Shown piece after piece: positions 1 through 10,802 of a stretch of 64,000 nt of DNA. Numbering within the stretch: the first letter of the stretch is position 1; every line of letters begins with the position of its first letter. Below the pieces are notes generated by a model. That model saw only the letters and a program-made list of their open reading frames with translations. It had not been told where the DNA came from and searched no databases. This DNA comes from Pyrenopolyporus hunteri (lineage: Eukaryota; Ascomycota; Sordariomycetes; Xylariales; Hypoxylaceae), in contig CADCXC010000047.1 of NCBI GenBank assembly GCA_902806595.1, forward strand, positions 237,575-301,574, written 5' to 3'. The position numbers and the translations under genes were made by a program.

Positions 1-991
1 CAGAAGGTCCTAAAGAAAGATGGGCCGTCAACAACGCCAGCCCAGGTATTCTTCAATCTCGCCAAGTTCGGTAGCTCAAGCACCGTCCCATTCTCGAACG
101 TAAACGAGGTGATGTTGCCAGGGTAGATGTATCTAAAAATTCATTCGTCGTTAGCATCAAGCTTCCGAGGTATAAATAAACCAGGGCCACTTTATTTGCG
201 ACGTACCTCACACGACCTCCAGTCTGGAAATATCCTTGGTTGTGGTTTTCGGCCACAAAGGCTTTCTCAAAGAACATGGAGTTGTAGGCGGCGTCGGCGT
301 CCTGATTACCCGAGGCTTGGTTGATCCAGTCTTCTATGAAAGTAGGGGCGTCGACCCCGTTAATAAGCCTCACGACCGACGCCGTATCGACGCCGGAGAC
401 GACATCGTCGTACACCTTGATAACTGGCGCGGAACCATCGGGGCCCTCTTCGCTGACCGACACCAAGGCGAGCGGCCTCTGCCACTCGAGAGCGGCGGAC
501 AAGGCATCGGGGTAAACCACGAAGTGCCCGTCGTGGGCCGGCCCGAAGAGCTTGACGTACAAATCCGCTTGCCACGCGTACTCGTTAGGGTATTTGTCGG
601 CCTCGATGCCAGCCTTTACCTCGGCTATCGACGCCCAAAGATCCGTCGGAGGGTAAGAATAGTCGGCTGGTGGGTTTTTCTTGAAAGCGGTGTCGGATTG
701 CCACTCGACGTAAGGCTCCAGCTCGTTGATGAATTTTAGGGCGCCATCCTTGTCGATCGGGACCGAGTTGAGACATTCGTAGGCGATCGACGCCTCAACT
801 GTGGGTGTGGCCGTGGCCGTGGCGCTGATCTGGGCAGCCCACGAAGCGCTCACGATTGCGCATGGTTCCGTCGGAGTCGGAGTCGGGGTGGCTGTCGTCG
901 AGCTCGTCGTGTTGGTGTCTCTATAGAATAGCCTGGAACCGCTTGTCGACGAAGCGAGCGCCAACGTGCTGAGGACGGCGGAGGACTTCAT
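1..991 (-). CDS. S41-family peptidase-like secreted protein, 5' part (runs off left edge)
   Basis: Start chosen at 991 (MKSSAVLSTLALASS), which begins a secretion-like N-terminus followed by a Thr/Pro-rich stretch; an in-frame ATG at 1141 would add a Leu/Arg-rich leader that looks like untranslated sequence. Exon 1 is 991-207. The intron is 206-133 (GTACGT...TTTTTAG, 74 bp) and exon 2 runs from 132 off the window, reading RYIYPGNITSF and then VVDGPSFF. The block LFGPAHDGHFVVYPD is typical of the fungal CPAF-like/UstP-like group of S41 serine peptidases, in which a non-catalytic N-terminal domain precedes the catalytic core. The core (Ser/Lys or Ser/Glu site) lies outside the window, so activity cannot be judged. 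A secreted or vacuolar peptidase is inferred from family and leader only. Confidence 0.72.
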
Positions 992-3900
992 AGTTGTCCG
1001 ATTACGACTGCTGCGTCTTCTATAGCCTACTAACCACCTCGCCCATTTACAAGGTCGCAAGAGGTTGAGGGAGAGAGGAAGGGAGAGGGGAGGTAGTAAT
1101 GGAGCATAATTTCGACAACTTGCGTAGTAACGAGCACGCACTTATACGCAATAACCCGCCGCGGCGCGCACGAGTCTCCAATCTCTCACAGGCTGCCCGT
1201 TTATTGCCTGTTTAGGTAGGTGACGCGCCTCTCACTGTATTATTCGATGGGGCGGGAATCTTGGGGGGGAGAGATGGAGAGGCCAGGGGGGTCGTACCAC
1301 GGCATGAAGCGATCCGCTGACAGAGCCCGGAGCTATGCACACCATGGTAGATGAAAGACTGCAGGCATAATAATTTATAATCTAACTGCATGCCAGGCTA
1401 ACGTCCCATCACTACATCTACTACCTTAAGGTATGTATGTATTATGATGCGTATCCATGTTCCTGGCCTTGGTTCGGCCGATCAGCTCAGTCCTGACTGA
1501 TCCGAATCGGTGATACCTACCCCAGTGGACGCTTCGTATCCTCTTTAACAAGGCTGTTAATATAACCCTTATCACTGCGGAATCCTGGGCTAGCACGTCT
1601 TCCGAGTGCTTTTTAGCGCCACATCCACCATCTAAAATTATATACGATCCGTTGTCAAACGACCCTCTCCAAAGCAAACGCGTCCGGGACAGTATAATCC
1701 TTCGAACACACTCCTAAAATTGCAATCGGTGGAATATGGAAGCAAGTAAAATACCAACCTCGGTAGGTAGGTACCTAGTTAACTCATCAGAGGAACGGCG
1801 AAGTATGCTTGCGGGTGAGATTTCTCAGCATCCGCTTCAGAACTTGTGCCTGATGTCGATCACTAAGATGATGTGATGTGCCTGACAGATTCAATTTCCA
1901 ATCCCTGTTTGCTTACCAGATAACAGGTAGCTGCATGGTATAATAGCCAAGACATATTTAGCAGTACTTGGCCTACTGTTGGTCCAGGTGCTTCTGCATG
2001 TGGCGCTCCGTATATATAAATATAGGTACCTACCTAGGTAAGTAGGTATGTAATCTTAGTAGGCGGTCCTCATCAGCAGGTGTTAGATCATAAAGTCCCC
2101 CCAAAAGACATTCCTATGATCGTTCCGGACTGGCGCATCTAAGATCATCTCTTCCCCCGTGCTCGTATCGCGCTGATACCTCAGCGCTTACCTACATAAT
2201 AACCCAGCTCGCAGCATCGATATTTCTACTAAGTGTATCATCACTTCGATATTATGTAGTGTTTCCTCAGAGCGCGAAATACGTAGCGAAACCGGCGAAG
2301 CTGAATACCTACCCAGGTAATAGCGAGGCACCAAGGTAAGCCTCGGCGAAAATTACACAACAACCGCACCTTTTCGATAAGCGTTCAGTATTACCGCAGA
2401 CATCGATACATTCCTTGCCTGGGTACGTAGTGACGATCCTTCACCTGCCTTGTTGGCTCCGACGGTCTATGTTATACGTCGGTTAGCGAGTAGTGTATTA
2501 GCGGGATCGACACCGGCGAATTCCCAAACCTTGACCCTCCGCTCCCGATCAACGTTCCTAACCGGTCCATCGGGGAGGCTGTTGGCAAAGCGAACTCCTC
2601 ATTGTTTTCGTCTCAGAATACCTAGGTAGGTAGGTAGGTAGGTAGGTAGGTATGTAGCTATTACTAGGTAATCTCGGCCGTTTCACGCCGACCCTCTCTC
2701 CTCGGCTACCCACATCTCCTACCGCGCATATCTCACCGCATTCTTCTCGTTACCAACAATGTGCATGTCCTTGGTAACGGGTCGCCTACGGCCCTACCAC
2801 ATGCTTTTCCGGATTCTTGACAGTTTCCCTCTTCCAAAAAAGGCCATCACGCTAATATGCATGAAAGATATATTGTCGATTTTCTTCTTAGGCGACCTGT
2901 AACGAGAGCCTAGCTACGGTTCCATCGCCTACCAACGGTTAGCATGCACGATATACGTTCTTCATCCCGCCTCCTAACTTATCGCCCCCGCTACACGTAT
3001 ATAGATGGATCCTGTCTAACTCGACGGTATGTACTCAATGTAGCATTAACCCGAGTCTCTGGCCTCTAGATACGGCCGCCTAATTAGCAACCCCTTCACT
3101 ACATACTCGCTGCGGTGGGTAACTTTTCTCAAACGGCTCTTGGTGTGCACTTCATCACAAATTATCGCGTGTACGATTTATTCGACCCTGTTTCCTGAAG
3201 TAAGACTGGAGTCGCCTTCTGCGTCACACAGTCCGAGTATGATGGGATGCTGTGGGATTCACTATGTATGCATACCTACCTACCTAGGTACGTAGGTGGG
3301 TAGGTACGATATAGCGAGTTGTGGCCGGGAGATGTTGTGGTACTTACTCGCGGGTCGACTTTGCCGCACTAGGTACGTCCCCCCAAAAGAGGGCATTGAG
3401 TGACCTTCTCAGAATTGCCACCTCTTCCACCACTCTTATGCCCCCGAGGTATCCACTGCATAGCCTTGGATACGTTAAATCGGGAAGGAAGTCCTCAATG
3501 GTTAGAATAATGTTACTTGTAGGCCCCTTCTGCTATGCTGGTAGTAAGAGCAGCTTGTGGCACTCGGCCCTGTAGGCGGGTATTGCTATCACAGACTTTG
3601 GTCAGGATGATGGGTGGCTGGTGCAGGGTACTCGAGAGGCGCCAACGGTCCGCCAACTGGGCAAGTGGGCAAGTCTCTCAAGTGATAAAGACCCAACTAA
3701 TTTTCATCTATACGAATAAGTATAGGCATTAAGTGCCTATGAAGGTGAGCGATGGGAGGGTGGCCCGAGACCGAGTAAAACGCCTATTACCAAGATCCCA
3801 TCTTCTCGCGAAAACAGACGGCATCGCATGGCGCGGCGCTGCGTGGGCGTGAATAAACTGGCAGTCCTAGTATTGTCACATAGCAGAGTAGCGCCATCTC

Positions 3901-4044
3901 AAACACGAAGTAGATCACGACAATGTCCTATGACCTAGGTAAGTGCGTCCCTGGCTAGCTCCGCCATGTATGGTAGGCATTATAAGTACAAGACACCCAA
4001 GTTATACCACTGTACATCACTCGATCCCCTCCATCCAACCCCAG
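992..4044. other. 3-kb intergenic region
   Basis: No convincing gene. Short ORFs near 1426-1677, 3321-3575 and 3535-3732 have no family resemblance and no intron-joined partner. The stretch holds several TAGG/CCTA tetranucleotide tracts, the longest around 2622-2651, and palindromic forms such as CCTACCTAGGTACG near 3271-3290. Confidence 0.6.
2622..2651. repeat. (TAGG)n microsatellite
   Basis: Uninterrupted tandem TAGG units. It is one of the longer examples of the tetranucleotide family scattered through every intergenic region of the window. Confidence 0.9.
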
Positions 4045-5064
4045 CTATGACCGTAGTAGCTTCTCTAGTGAAGACATAGCTTTCTTACTCATTTCGAGCA
4101 TTTCAGAATACTTCTCGGGTCCCTTACTATCAAAAACCTCGATCGACAGCCAGCCTTTGAAGCCCGTGTCGAGCACGGCCTTCAGGAAACTCCGCACAGG
4201 GAGGTAACCGCCATCGTAAGGCAACGGCCGATAGTCGTGGCTCCACTGGCCTCTCGGTCGCAATCCTTCCTCGTTTGTCTTCGCGTCCAGTGGCGGATCC
4301 ATCCTATAGGCGTCCGATATCTGGAGGAGATAAATCTTCTCCGGGGGTACCGTCTTGCTCAGCTCAGCCAGGCTCCGCTTCCATCTAGCTTCGAGTTCGT
4401 CCCGCGACACATCTTCAAGCAACCCGGACTTCGTGGTCGGGTCCGCCCATTCGCCGCCGGTGCTCTGAAACGTATCGAGACACAATCCGAGATTGGGGCG
4501 GTCGGCCTTCTCGACAATTCGCCAGACATCTTTCCAGGTCGGGGCGTGCGTAGCCCAGCACCAGTTCTCGTAAGCGATGCGAAGTCCCTTAGCGGCGAAA
4601 AGATCCGCTAGTTCGGCTAGGTCGCCGGCTAAGTCGTCGATAGACGAGGATATCCCGGGCGCGTCCGAAGACCCTATTTGCAGCATGTCCGTTCCGACGG
4701 CCTCCATAATCCGCATCCAGCCTCGGGCACGTTCGAACGCATCTTTCCTCTCGCTGCTGCCCTTGGGCCACCCCTCGAAGTTGGCGAACGGCTGCAGCAT
4801 GAGGATCTTGAGTTTGTGGTCTTCCGCCTGCTTTTTGATAGCCTTTCCAATTTCGACTAGAGCGTCGTAATCCTTGGGATCCGGCTCCTGGCCGTTGAGC
4901 ATCTTACCATAAGCCAAGACATCTGGCATAGACAGCTCGACGGCGTCAAACCCGCCATCGGCTATGGCCTTAAGTTTCAGGGGCAGCGTATGAGACTCCT
5001 TATGCCCAATACTGCAGGTCGCGTAGCATGTTGGGATTTTTGCGTTCCGGTAGTCGATAGGCAT
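4045..5064 (-). CDS. 3-dehydroshikimate dehydratase-like TIM-barrel enzyme
   Basis: Intronless, 339 residues, close to the usual length of fungal Qa-4/QutC proteins. The sequence follows the xylose-isomerase-like TIM-barrel family: GGFDAVELSMPD near residue 40, then LQPFANFEGW, MLQIGSSD, AYENWCWATHAPTW, PNLGLCLDTFQ, YLLQISDA, YDGGYLPV and GWLSIEVFD. The Glu and Asp in YENWC, CLDTF, QISD and SIEVF are the expected divalent-metal ligands. The family converts 3-dehydroshikimate to protocatechuate in quinate/shikimate catabolism. No other quinate-pathway gene is visible nearby, so a role in an accessory aromatic pathway is equally possible. There is no signal peptide, so the enzyme is probably cytosolic. 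Confidence 0.82.
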   Translation of the reverse strand: MPIDYRNAKIPTCYATCSIGHKESHTLPLKLKAIADGGFDAVELSMPDVLAYGKMLNGQEPDPKDYDALVEIGKAIKKQAEDHKLKILMLQPFANFEGWPKGSSERKDAFERARGWMRIMEAVGTDMLQIGSSDAPGISSSIDDLAGDLAELADLFAAKGLRIAYENWCWATHAPTWKDVWRIVEKADRPNLGLCLDTFQSTGGEWADPTTKSGLLEDVSRDELEARWKRSLAELSKTVPPEKIYLLQISDAYRMDPPLDAKTNEEGLRPRGQWSHDYRPLPYDGGYLPVRSFLKAVLDTGFKGWLSIEVFDSKGPEKYSEMLEMSKKAMSSLEKLLRS

Positions 5065-5641
5065 CGTTTGCGGAGGAGGCGCGGGTGATGGTACGTTAGT
5101 ATATCCAGGTAGGTTAGTGGAAGTCAGATAATATCACGCCAAGTGAAGTGGAAGAATAATCACAAGAGATAACATAGGTAAGGTAGGTAGCTTAAGCAAC
5201 TTAAGCCCCTTGTTGTGTGGAAATCTGGTCCTGTATGTATAAGTTTGGATACTGCTATATATCTACCTAGGTACCTATATACCTACGTACCTACACGTAG
5301 GCAACGTAGGTACTTTTGGGACTCGCTCCGATGACGTCAACCAATATACCATAGGTACCACCTTATAGCGAACTCACATACCGCATATATATCGCTACCT
5401 AGGCACGCAACGCTGATGTATTGGTGATACATGTATTTGTCCCCGACTCACCCATAACGGTTCAGAACTATTATCGACGTATTAGTGGAGCGGATTTAAT
5501 CGCTATTTCTAAGCCTCGACCCGAGAATAACGAGTTCCGTTTAATATAGGTACCTAGGTACCTATACGAAGACAGCATGAGGAGGTGATCACCTATATAC
5601 CTAGGTACATGTAGGTACCTATGTACTACCTATCTGATAGG
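5065..5641. other. Repeat-rich upstream region
   Basis: No gene seen. Dense CCTAGGTACC-type palindromic tetranucleotide clusters occur at about 5260-5310, 5545-5570 and 5590-5650. This is the promoter side of the dehydratase-like gene and the left flank of the inverted-repeat element. Confidence 0.6.
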
Positions 5642-5686
5642 TAGGTACCTTAGCGTCTTTGGGGGGGTTAGCTAAACCGTATATAT
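5642..5686 (+). repeat. Left terminal inverted repeat
   Basis: Begins TAGGTACCTTAGCGTC, continues through a G7 run and ends in CCGTATATAT. It is identical to the reverse complement of 6662-6706 over all 45 bases; identity stops sharply inside. Confidence 0.93.
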
Positions 5687-6323
5687 TTGGCTCAATTAAG
5701 CTTTTTGGTATATATACTGTTTAGTTGACTGAACCGCTTATTAATTTAAGGTTATAAGAATTGAACCGCTCATTTAATGCGTAGTATATATACCGTTTAA
5801 ACACTACACGTTTTATTTGTTTCGGGCGCCCAATCAAAAAAACCGCTTAGATGCCGCTTAATTGAATGAGCCGTATATATGCAGCTCAATCGAATAAAGG
5901 TTTATTTTTCCAAACGTTTCAAAGTTCAAAACCGCTCAATTCAATTGAAACCATTCAAATCAATTGGAACCATTCAAATCAATTCAATCAATTCAATCGA
6001 TTACTTCAATTACTTCAATTACTATGAATCGCATCAATCGCATCAATCGCATCGATCCATTTCAATTACTTCAATTACTTTGAATAGCTTCAATTCTTAA
6101 GAAGGTGTGGTGGTGCGCACCTACCCCCTTTTACCCATTAAATACATATATACCCTAATATCATGCCAAGGTCCATACGCGTAATCCTAAACCCTTGTAG
6201 TCAATTCAGTAGATTCGTAAACCAACCAATTAGATTAGTGTAACGTAAGCCGTAGCCTAGGGTTCAAGTGCAATAGAAAGTGAAATATTTGTAATTCGAA
6301 AATATGCGAAAAAAAAAAAAAAA

Positions 6324-6365
6324 AAAAGTATAGTTTCTATGGGAAACCATAGAAACTATACTTTT
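6324..6365. repeat. 19-bp perfect hairpin with GAAA loop inside the element
   Basis: Arms 6324-6342 and 6347-6365 pair perfectly and enclose GAAA, a GNRA-type tetraloop if transcribed. It lies directly after an A run and is followed by T-rich sequence. Confidence 0.9.
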
Positions 6366-6661
6366 CTACTTTTGTTTTTACATACCTACCTATGTATATG
6401 CGTATGCGTATGCGTATACTAAAAATGTGTATGCGTATACTAGGATTAAGCGGTTCAATCTAGATTAAACGGTTCAATCTAAATTGAACCGCTCAATTTG
6501 ATTGGAACGTTTCAAAAAAAGATACGTTTGATATAAGAAACGTTCCTTTTTAATACATGCGCTAAGTTTTTAATGAGTGGTTCAATATGGTTTAACGTGT
6601 AAATTCTTTTTACTCGAACCTTTCCATTTGTTTTTTTGAACCGCTCATTCTTTTAAACCAT

Positions 6662-6706
6662 ATATATACGGTTTAGCTAACCCCCCCAAAGACGCTAAGG
6701 TACCTA
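6662..6706 (-). repeat. Right terminal inverted repeat
   Basis: Exact inverted copy of 5642-5686. Perfect identity suggests recent insertion or recent homogenisation. Confidence 0.93.
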
Positions 6707-8665
6707 TTTAGCGCAGTTTGCGGCGAACGACGGCTCGACGAGTTCTCGCTTTTTAAATTTCACTCGGAAATCGACCGGCCGGACAAACCAGCCGTTCCAA
6801 AACCTCGGTTCCTTGGACGAATCCTCTAATTGGAGCTAGGGAAAAAAGAAAAACAAGGTCGTTAGTACCATAAACACAGAAAGAAATATCTACCGACGGA
6901 GGAGGGATAGGGCGAGGGATAGGGCGAGGGATAGGGCCGGGGATAGCGTAACTTCGGATATTTTCCAAGTTGACATCTCAACTCTCAACTCACCTCGAAT
7001 CTTCTTAGCACGCTGGGAATCAGTTTATACATCTCCATCTGGCCGATATGCTTGCCCAGGCAGACTCGTGGGCCCATTCCGAATTGCATCAGGGTATTCT
7101 TCATCCTCCGGATCCGCGCTAATTCCTGCTCCCTATCTTTCGTCTCGTCCACGAGCCAGCGCTCGGGGCGATAGGCCTCGACATCATCTCCGAACACCTC
7201 GGGGCGCCGGTGGATGACCCAAGCATTGCATCCGACGATCGTCCCGGCCTCGATGTGGTCTCCGTTAATCTCAACGCCTCCAGAGGGCACAGCACGCTCG
7301 AACGGAAGGCCTGGTGCCGGGTGGATGCGAAACGCCTCGTTGATGCACGCGTCGAGGTAGGGTAAGTCTTGGCTCTCGGCCCAGGTGACGATGCCCAGTC
7401 GATTATCCTTGAAGTGCCCCGCCCTGGCCTTGTCATCTAACTCTGCCATGAGCTTCTTCATGCAATCCGGATGCCTTAAGAGCGAAGCAAAAACACCGCT
7501 CAGCGAGACGGCCGCAGGTTCCGACCCGGCGAACGCCATCGAGACGCACATAGTCACAACGAGCTGGTCCGTAAAGAAATCCGGCCGCTCATGCTTGGCC
7601 TGTATGAAATGCGAGAGGAGATCAGGTGGCGTTTCCTTAGTCTGCTCCCAAGCGAAGTTTTCCTTTGAGAAAGTCTGGCCGGACGGATGACGCTCCGCCA
7701 ACCGGGCCTTAGCAAAACGTGCAACACCAAACGTCGCCTCGCCAATGCCGTGCTTGGCCGCCCATAGCCTTATAGGATTCTTCTTCCAGAGTTTGTCGAG
7801 AACAGGAATCTGCCCAATCTGTCCCCCGGTACCGTTAGCTTCGGCTTCTTCTTCTTTTCTTTCCTTTCCTTCCCTTTACTTTTCTTATGAAAAATAATAA
7901 TTACTTACCAGCGCGGCATAGTCAAACAGCCTTGCGTTGTCGCGGACTATATTGTCCACGTCCTCGTTGGATTCGAGGAAGCCGTGTCTTTTGGAATACA
8001 CCATATCTCCGATCACATCGAACGTGTAAAATTGAAGCCACCTGTAAAAATTACACACTTCGCCCGTAGATGCGAACCGCTTGTCTGTCTGGTCTAGGAA
8101 CACTTCGTTGGTCGAATCAAAGAACGGCTCGTATTGCATCTGAGTAGACATGCTAAAGGCGCTATTCACGCTTCGCTTTAGCTGCGAGTGGAAGTGCTCC
8201 GATTGTGTGCTAAATAACGTCGGCAGGGGTTGGCCTTTGGCAGTCGCCATCTGGACGGGGTAAAAGTCCGACTGGAGTTTTTTTTCCCTATTAGCGGCTT
8301 TCTTTTCGACGTATTTATCTTCATGCCATTGAAGGTAATGGCGTGAGCGAGAAGCCAACCTTTGTAAAGCCTTTCCCGAGGCCGTATATAACCTTGATGG
8401 CATCTGGGTTTCCGAACGACAACGCGTTCGGCCCCAGCCGTACAACATCCCCGTACTTCTCATGTAGCTTGATGTGCCATTGCTCCGGTCGTCGTAGCCA
8501 GACCTTATAGAATCGGAACCAGTCTGTAAACTGCGCTGGAAAGGGCGCCGGATATTTGTTCAGACCCCTATTGAAGTAGTTCCGGATGAGGTACAAGGCG
8601 GCCGAAATAAGTAAAACAGCTGGCCATTGACGCAATAGCGACCCGACAAAATAGTCTATGAGCAT
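6704..8665 (-). CDS. Cytochrome P450 monooxygenase (pisatin-demethylase-like group)
   Basis: Four exons: 8665-8360, 8271-7909, 7818-6994 and 6835-6704. All junctions are in phase 0 and the product is 541 residues. The N-terminal hydrophobic segment (PAVLLISAALYLI) anchors it in the ER. Family marks: KSDFYPVQ after the first junction, the helix-I segment FAGSEPAA, the ExxR motif NEAFR at about residue 384, PERW, and the haem loop FGMGPRVCLG with the ligand Cys at about 476. Helix I has Pro where the catalytic Thr of AGxDT is usual. The first intron has a weak GTTGGC donor. The last intron (158 bp) contains a 12-bp minisatellite. The stop TAG is made of the outermost bases of the transposon TIR, so the C-terminus after RPVDFRVKF may have been altered by the insertion. 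The substrate cannot be told from sequence. Confidence 0.9.
6904..6939. repeat. 12-bp minisatellite, three units, in P450 intron 3
   Basis: GGGATAGGGCGA is repeated three times, the last unit slightly diverged. It lies between splice donor and acceptor, so it does not affect the protein. Confidence 0.85.
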
Positions 8666-10802
8666 AGCGCCGGAAACACAGAGCGGTGGGTAAAGTCCTA
8701 TGTCGACGGATTCCGGATAGACAAAGGTAGCATTTCATCCACGAATGCTAATCTTCCTACATGCAAGAAATGAGTTTAAGGGCGCCTAGGAGAGGGGGCA
8801 GATATATACCGAGGGCTCAACTATTGGTAGGTAAGCTGGATAGCTAGCAGTTGATATATCCGAGACTATCGTCGTACGCACGTCTGCAACAACAATCTTA
8901 CGCCGAGTGGAAACGAACGCAGATGGGCTAGCTACGGCTAACTTCCCCTGCTTCATCCAATCTTATCTTATATTCTATGCTATTTATTATCATCGCCATC
9001 CTTGCTGTCACTTAAACAACAGTACTAGGAAGGTAGACAACCTCGAGCATCCATCTTCTAAATACCACCAACTGCGATATGAAGGATTTCCTATCATGTT
9101 ATCGTGTAAGTGATAAACGAATGGGGGTGGAGATGAAGTGACACAAACACCGAGAGGAATCCTTCGGGAGTTCCAATGCATCCTTGTCATGTAGCAAGGG
9201 CCTATTCACAGACACTATGGCTCGCCCGACCTCAGGACTCGATAACCCTGAAAACGGCAGGTGTAGGACGCAACACAGGCGCCTCGGAGACCTGTCACTG
9301 AGCAGAAATAGTAATCCGGAGGCAATCCCATCCAGAGGAGTTAGCGGGGACGATTAGGATATTGTGTCTAGTATTGAGTTAGGTCTATAGGATATACGAC
9401 GTACATATGATTTAGTCTAGATATGGGGGTTTCCGCCGCACGCATTTGCGGGTGTATGGACTTGCGCCCTTGCCATGGCGTTCAACATACCAACCAACAA
9501 ACCAACAAACCCAATAACCCGGGGTTTCTTCAGGCGTGCCGGACCGTAAGTGGCAGGATATGCCACGCATTTGACAGGGTTAGTTGGCCCTACTCGGCCA
9601 CGAGTCGACGTTGTCATCTATGATACAGCAGGTATACGTGAGTATTCGTAGAGGGTGAAAGAGTTGCATGTTTTCTGAAAGGTGAACCGCTCGAGGCTTG
9701 TACGGCGATAGCTAATACCTATAAACTGAGTAGAGGAATTCGAGGAGGTCGGCAAATCCACGTGCTATTATACTTGCCAAGCGAAGGACGAGACAAACTA
9801 CCTCTGTTGGCTACGCCTTAGCCTCCGGCAGTGAACTGGGGTAGTAGTGAACCCTAGTAGAAGCAAGAACTAAATCTGGAAGATGAGAAGGGTATCGATC
9901 CATTCTTTACGACAAGGGGCGGACCAAAAAAAAAAAAAAAAATTACATATAGGGGCTATGGCGCATACACCCCTATAAGAACGGACCAATCAAATCGTAT
10001 CCCAATTGACAACTCTTCGTCGTTACAGAGCCTACTACACTATTTACTATTACCTTTGGGATACCTTTTGCTATCTAAGTAAATGAACGAGGAAACATAT
10101 ATTGTGGATAAGGAAATAAGTAGGTGTGTATTTTAGCACGTAATCAAATAGGCACGTGAATAACTGCGTATTGAAGGTAAGAATATAGCTACCATATTTG
10201 AATATCTATATGGAGGCGGGTAGATAGGTAGACCTACATAGGCTTGTCACGGTGCTGCACTTGTCGTCACTGACCAGTACTCTTTGTACTCTTACATGTA
10301 ATATGGACGCATATGTTGTAGTAGGTAGGATTAGGATGGCGGGGAAGTCTTTGCCGTCAACCCCCCACTAGGTGTACAGTATAGAGGATCATGACACGGT
10401 GCAAGGAATGCCTACTACCATTGTAGGTACCTGGATTTTCGCGGTTCTGCAAGCTTGCGACTCACCCAGGCGCCTTTCCCTCTCCTTCCCTCTTCCATAG
10501 CTTCAACTTCAACACATCACACTCTACTCCCGGTAATCGGAATTTCATCGCCATGATAAAGCCGTGATCCCCTTATACATTCAGCGCACCCCTGTTTTAA
10601 AGATGGGTCGACTAATTGCGTTTCTTCGACTTGGCGGTACGTCGAATTATCTTCTAGTCTGGCGTTGTTCGAGTCTCGGTTATGGCGGGAATTTCCGTGA
10701 ACGCGCTGATAACCATGCATAAACCGGCCGGCAATCTTGCACGGCAAATATCTGGAGGATTTCTACGCCCTACGTAAGTACCTATCTAGGATATCCTATT
10801 CT
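8666..10802. other. 2.1-kb intergenic region
   Basis: Nothing coding that I can support. It contains an A17 run at about 9926-9942 and scattered TAGG tracts. Several short ORFs (8907-9190, 9417-9623, 10517-10747) lie antisense to each other and show no family features. Confidence 0.55.

Larger units (their letters stand above)
5642..6706. mobile_element. Non-autonomous DNA transposon / large MITE with 45-bp perfect TIRs
   Basis: About 1.06 kb of AT-rich DNA bounded by a perfect 45-bp inverted repeat (5642-5686 against 6662-6706). The outermost bases on each side read TA then GGTACC, so a TA target-site duplication (Tc1/mariner-like) is possible. Because AGGTACCT is itself palindromic and common here, the exact element end is ambiguous. 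No transposase is encoded. The interior consists of short motifs in both orientations around TTGAACCGCTCA (for example near 5760, 5930, 6445, 6470, 6490 and 6636), a CAATTACTT/CATCAATCG tract at 5940-6095, an A19 run and a strong hairpin. Base composition contrasts with the flanking genes. The right TIR overlaps the last codon of the neighbouring P450. Confidence 0.85.

Noticed and set aside
236..739. 167-codon plus-strand ORF opposite the S41-like gene
   Set aside because: Antisense shadow of a gene with recognisable family motifs and a proper intron; the plus-strand reading is Arg/Gly-rich and featureless.
5879..6100. 73-codon ORF in the inverted-repeat element
   Set aside because: Reads entirely through CAATT/CATCAATCG microsatellite-like sequence, giving a low-complexity Asn/Ser/Ile peptide; no start context or homology.
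9926..9942. A17 run as the poly(A) tail of a LINE-like or processed insertion
   Set aside because: No reverse-transcriptase remnant, target duplication or gene copy is visible upstream; plain homopolymers also occur at 33786, 60233 and 62582.
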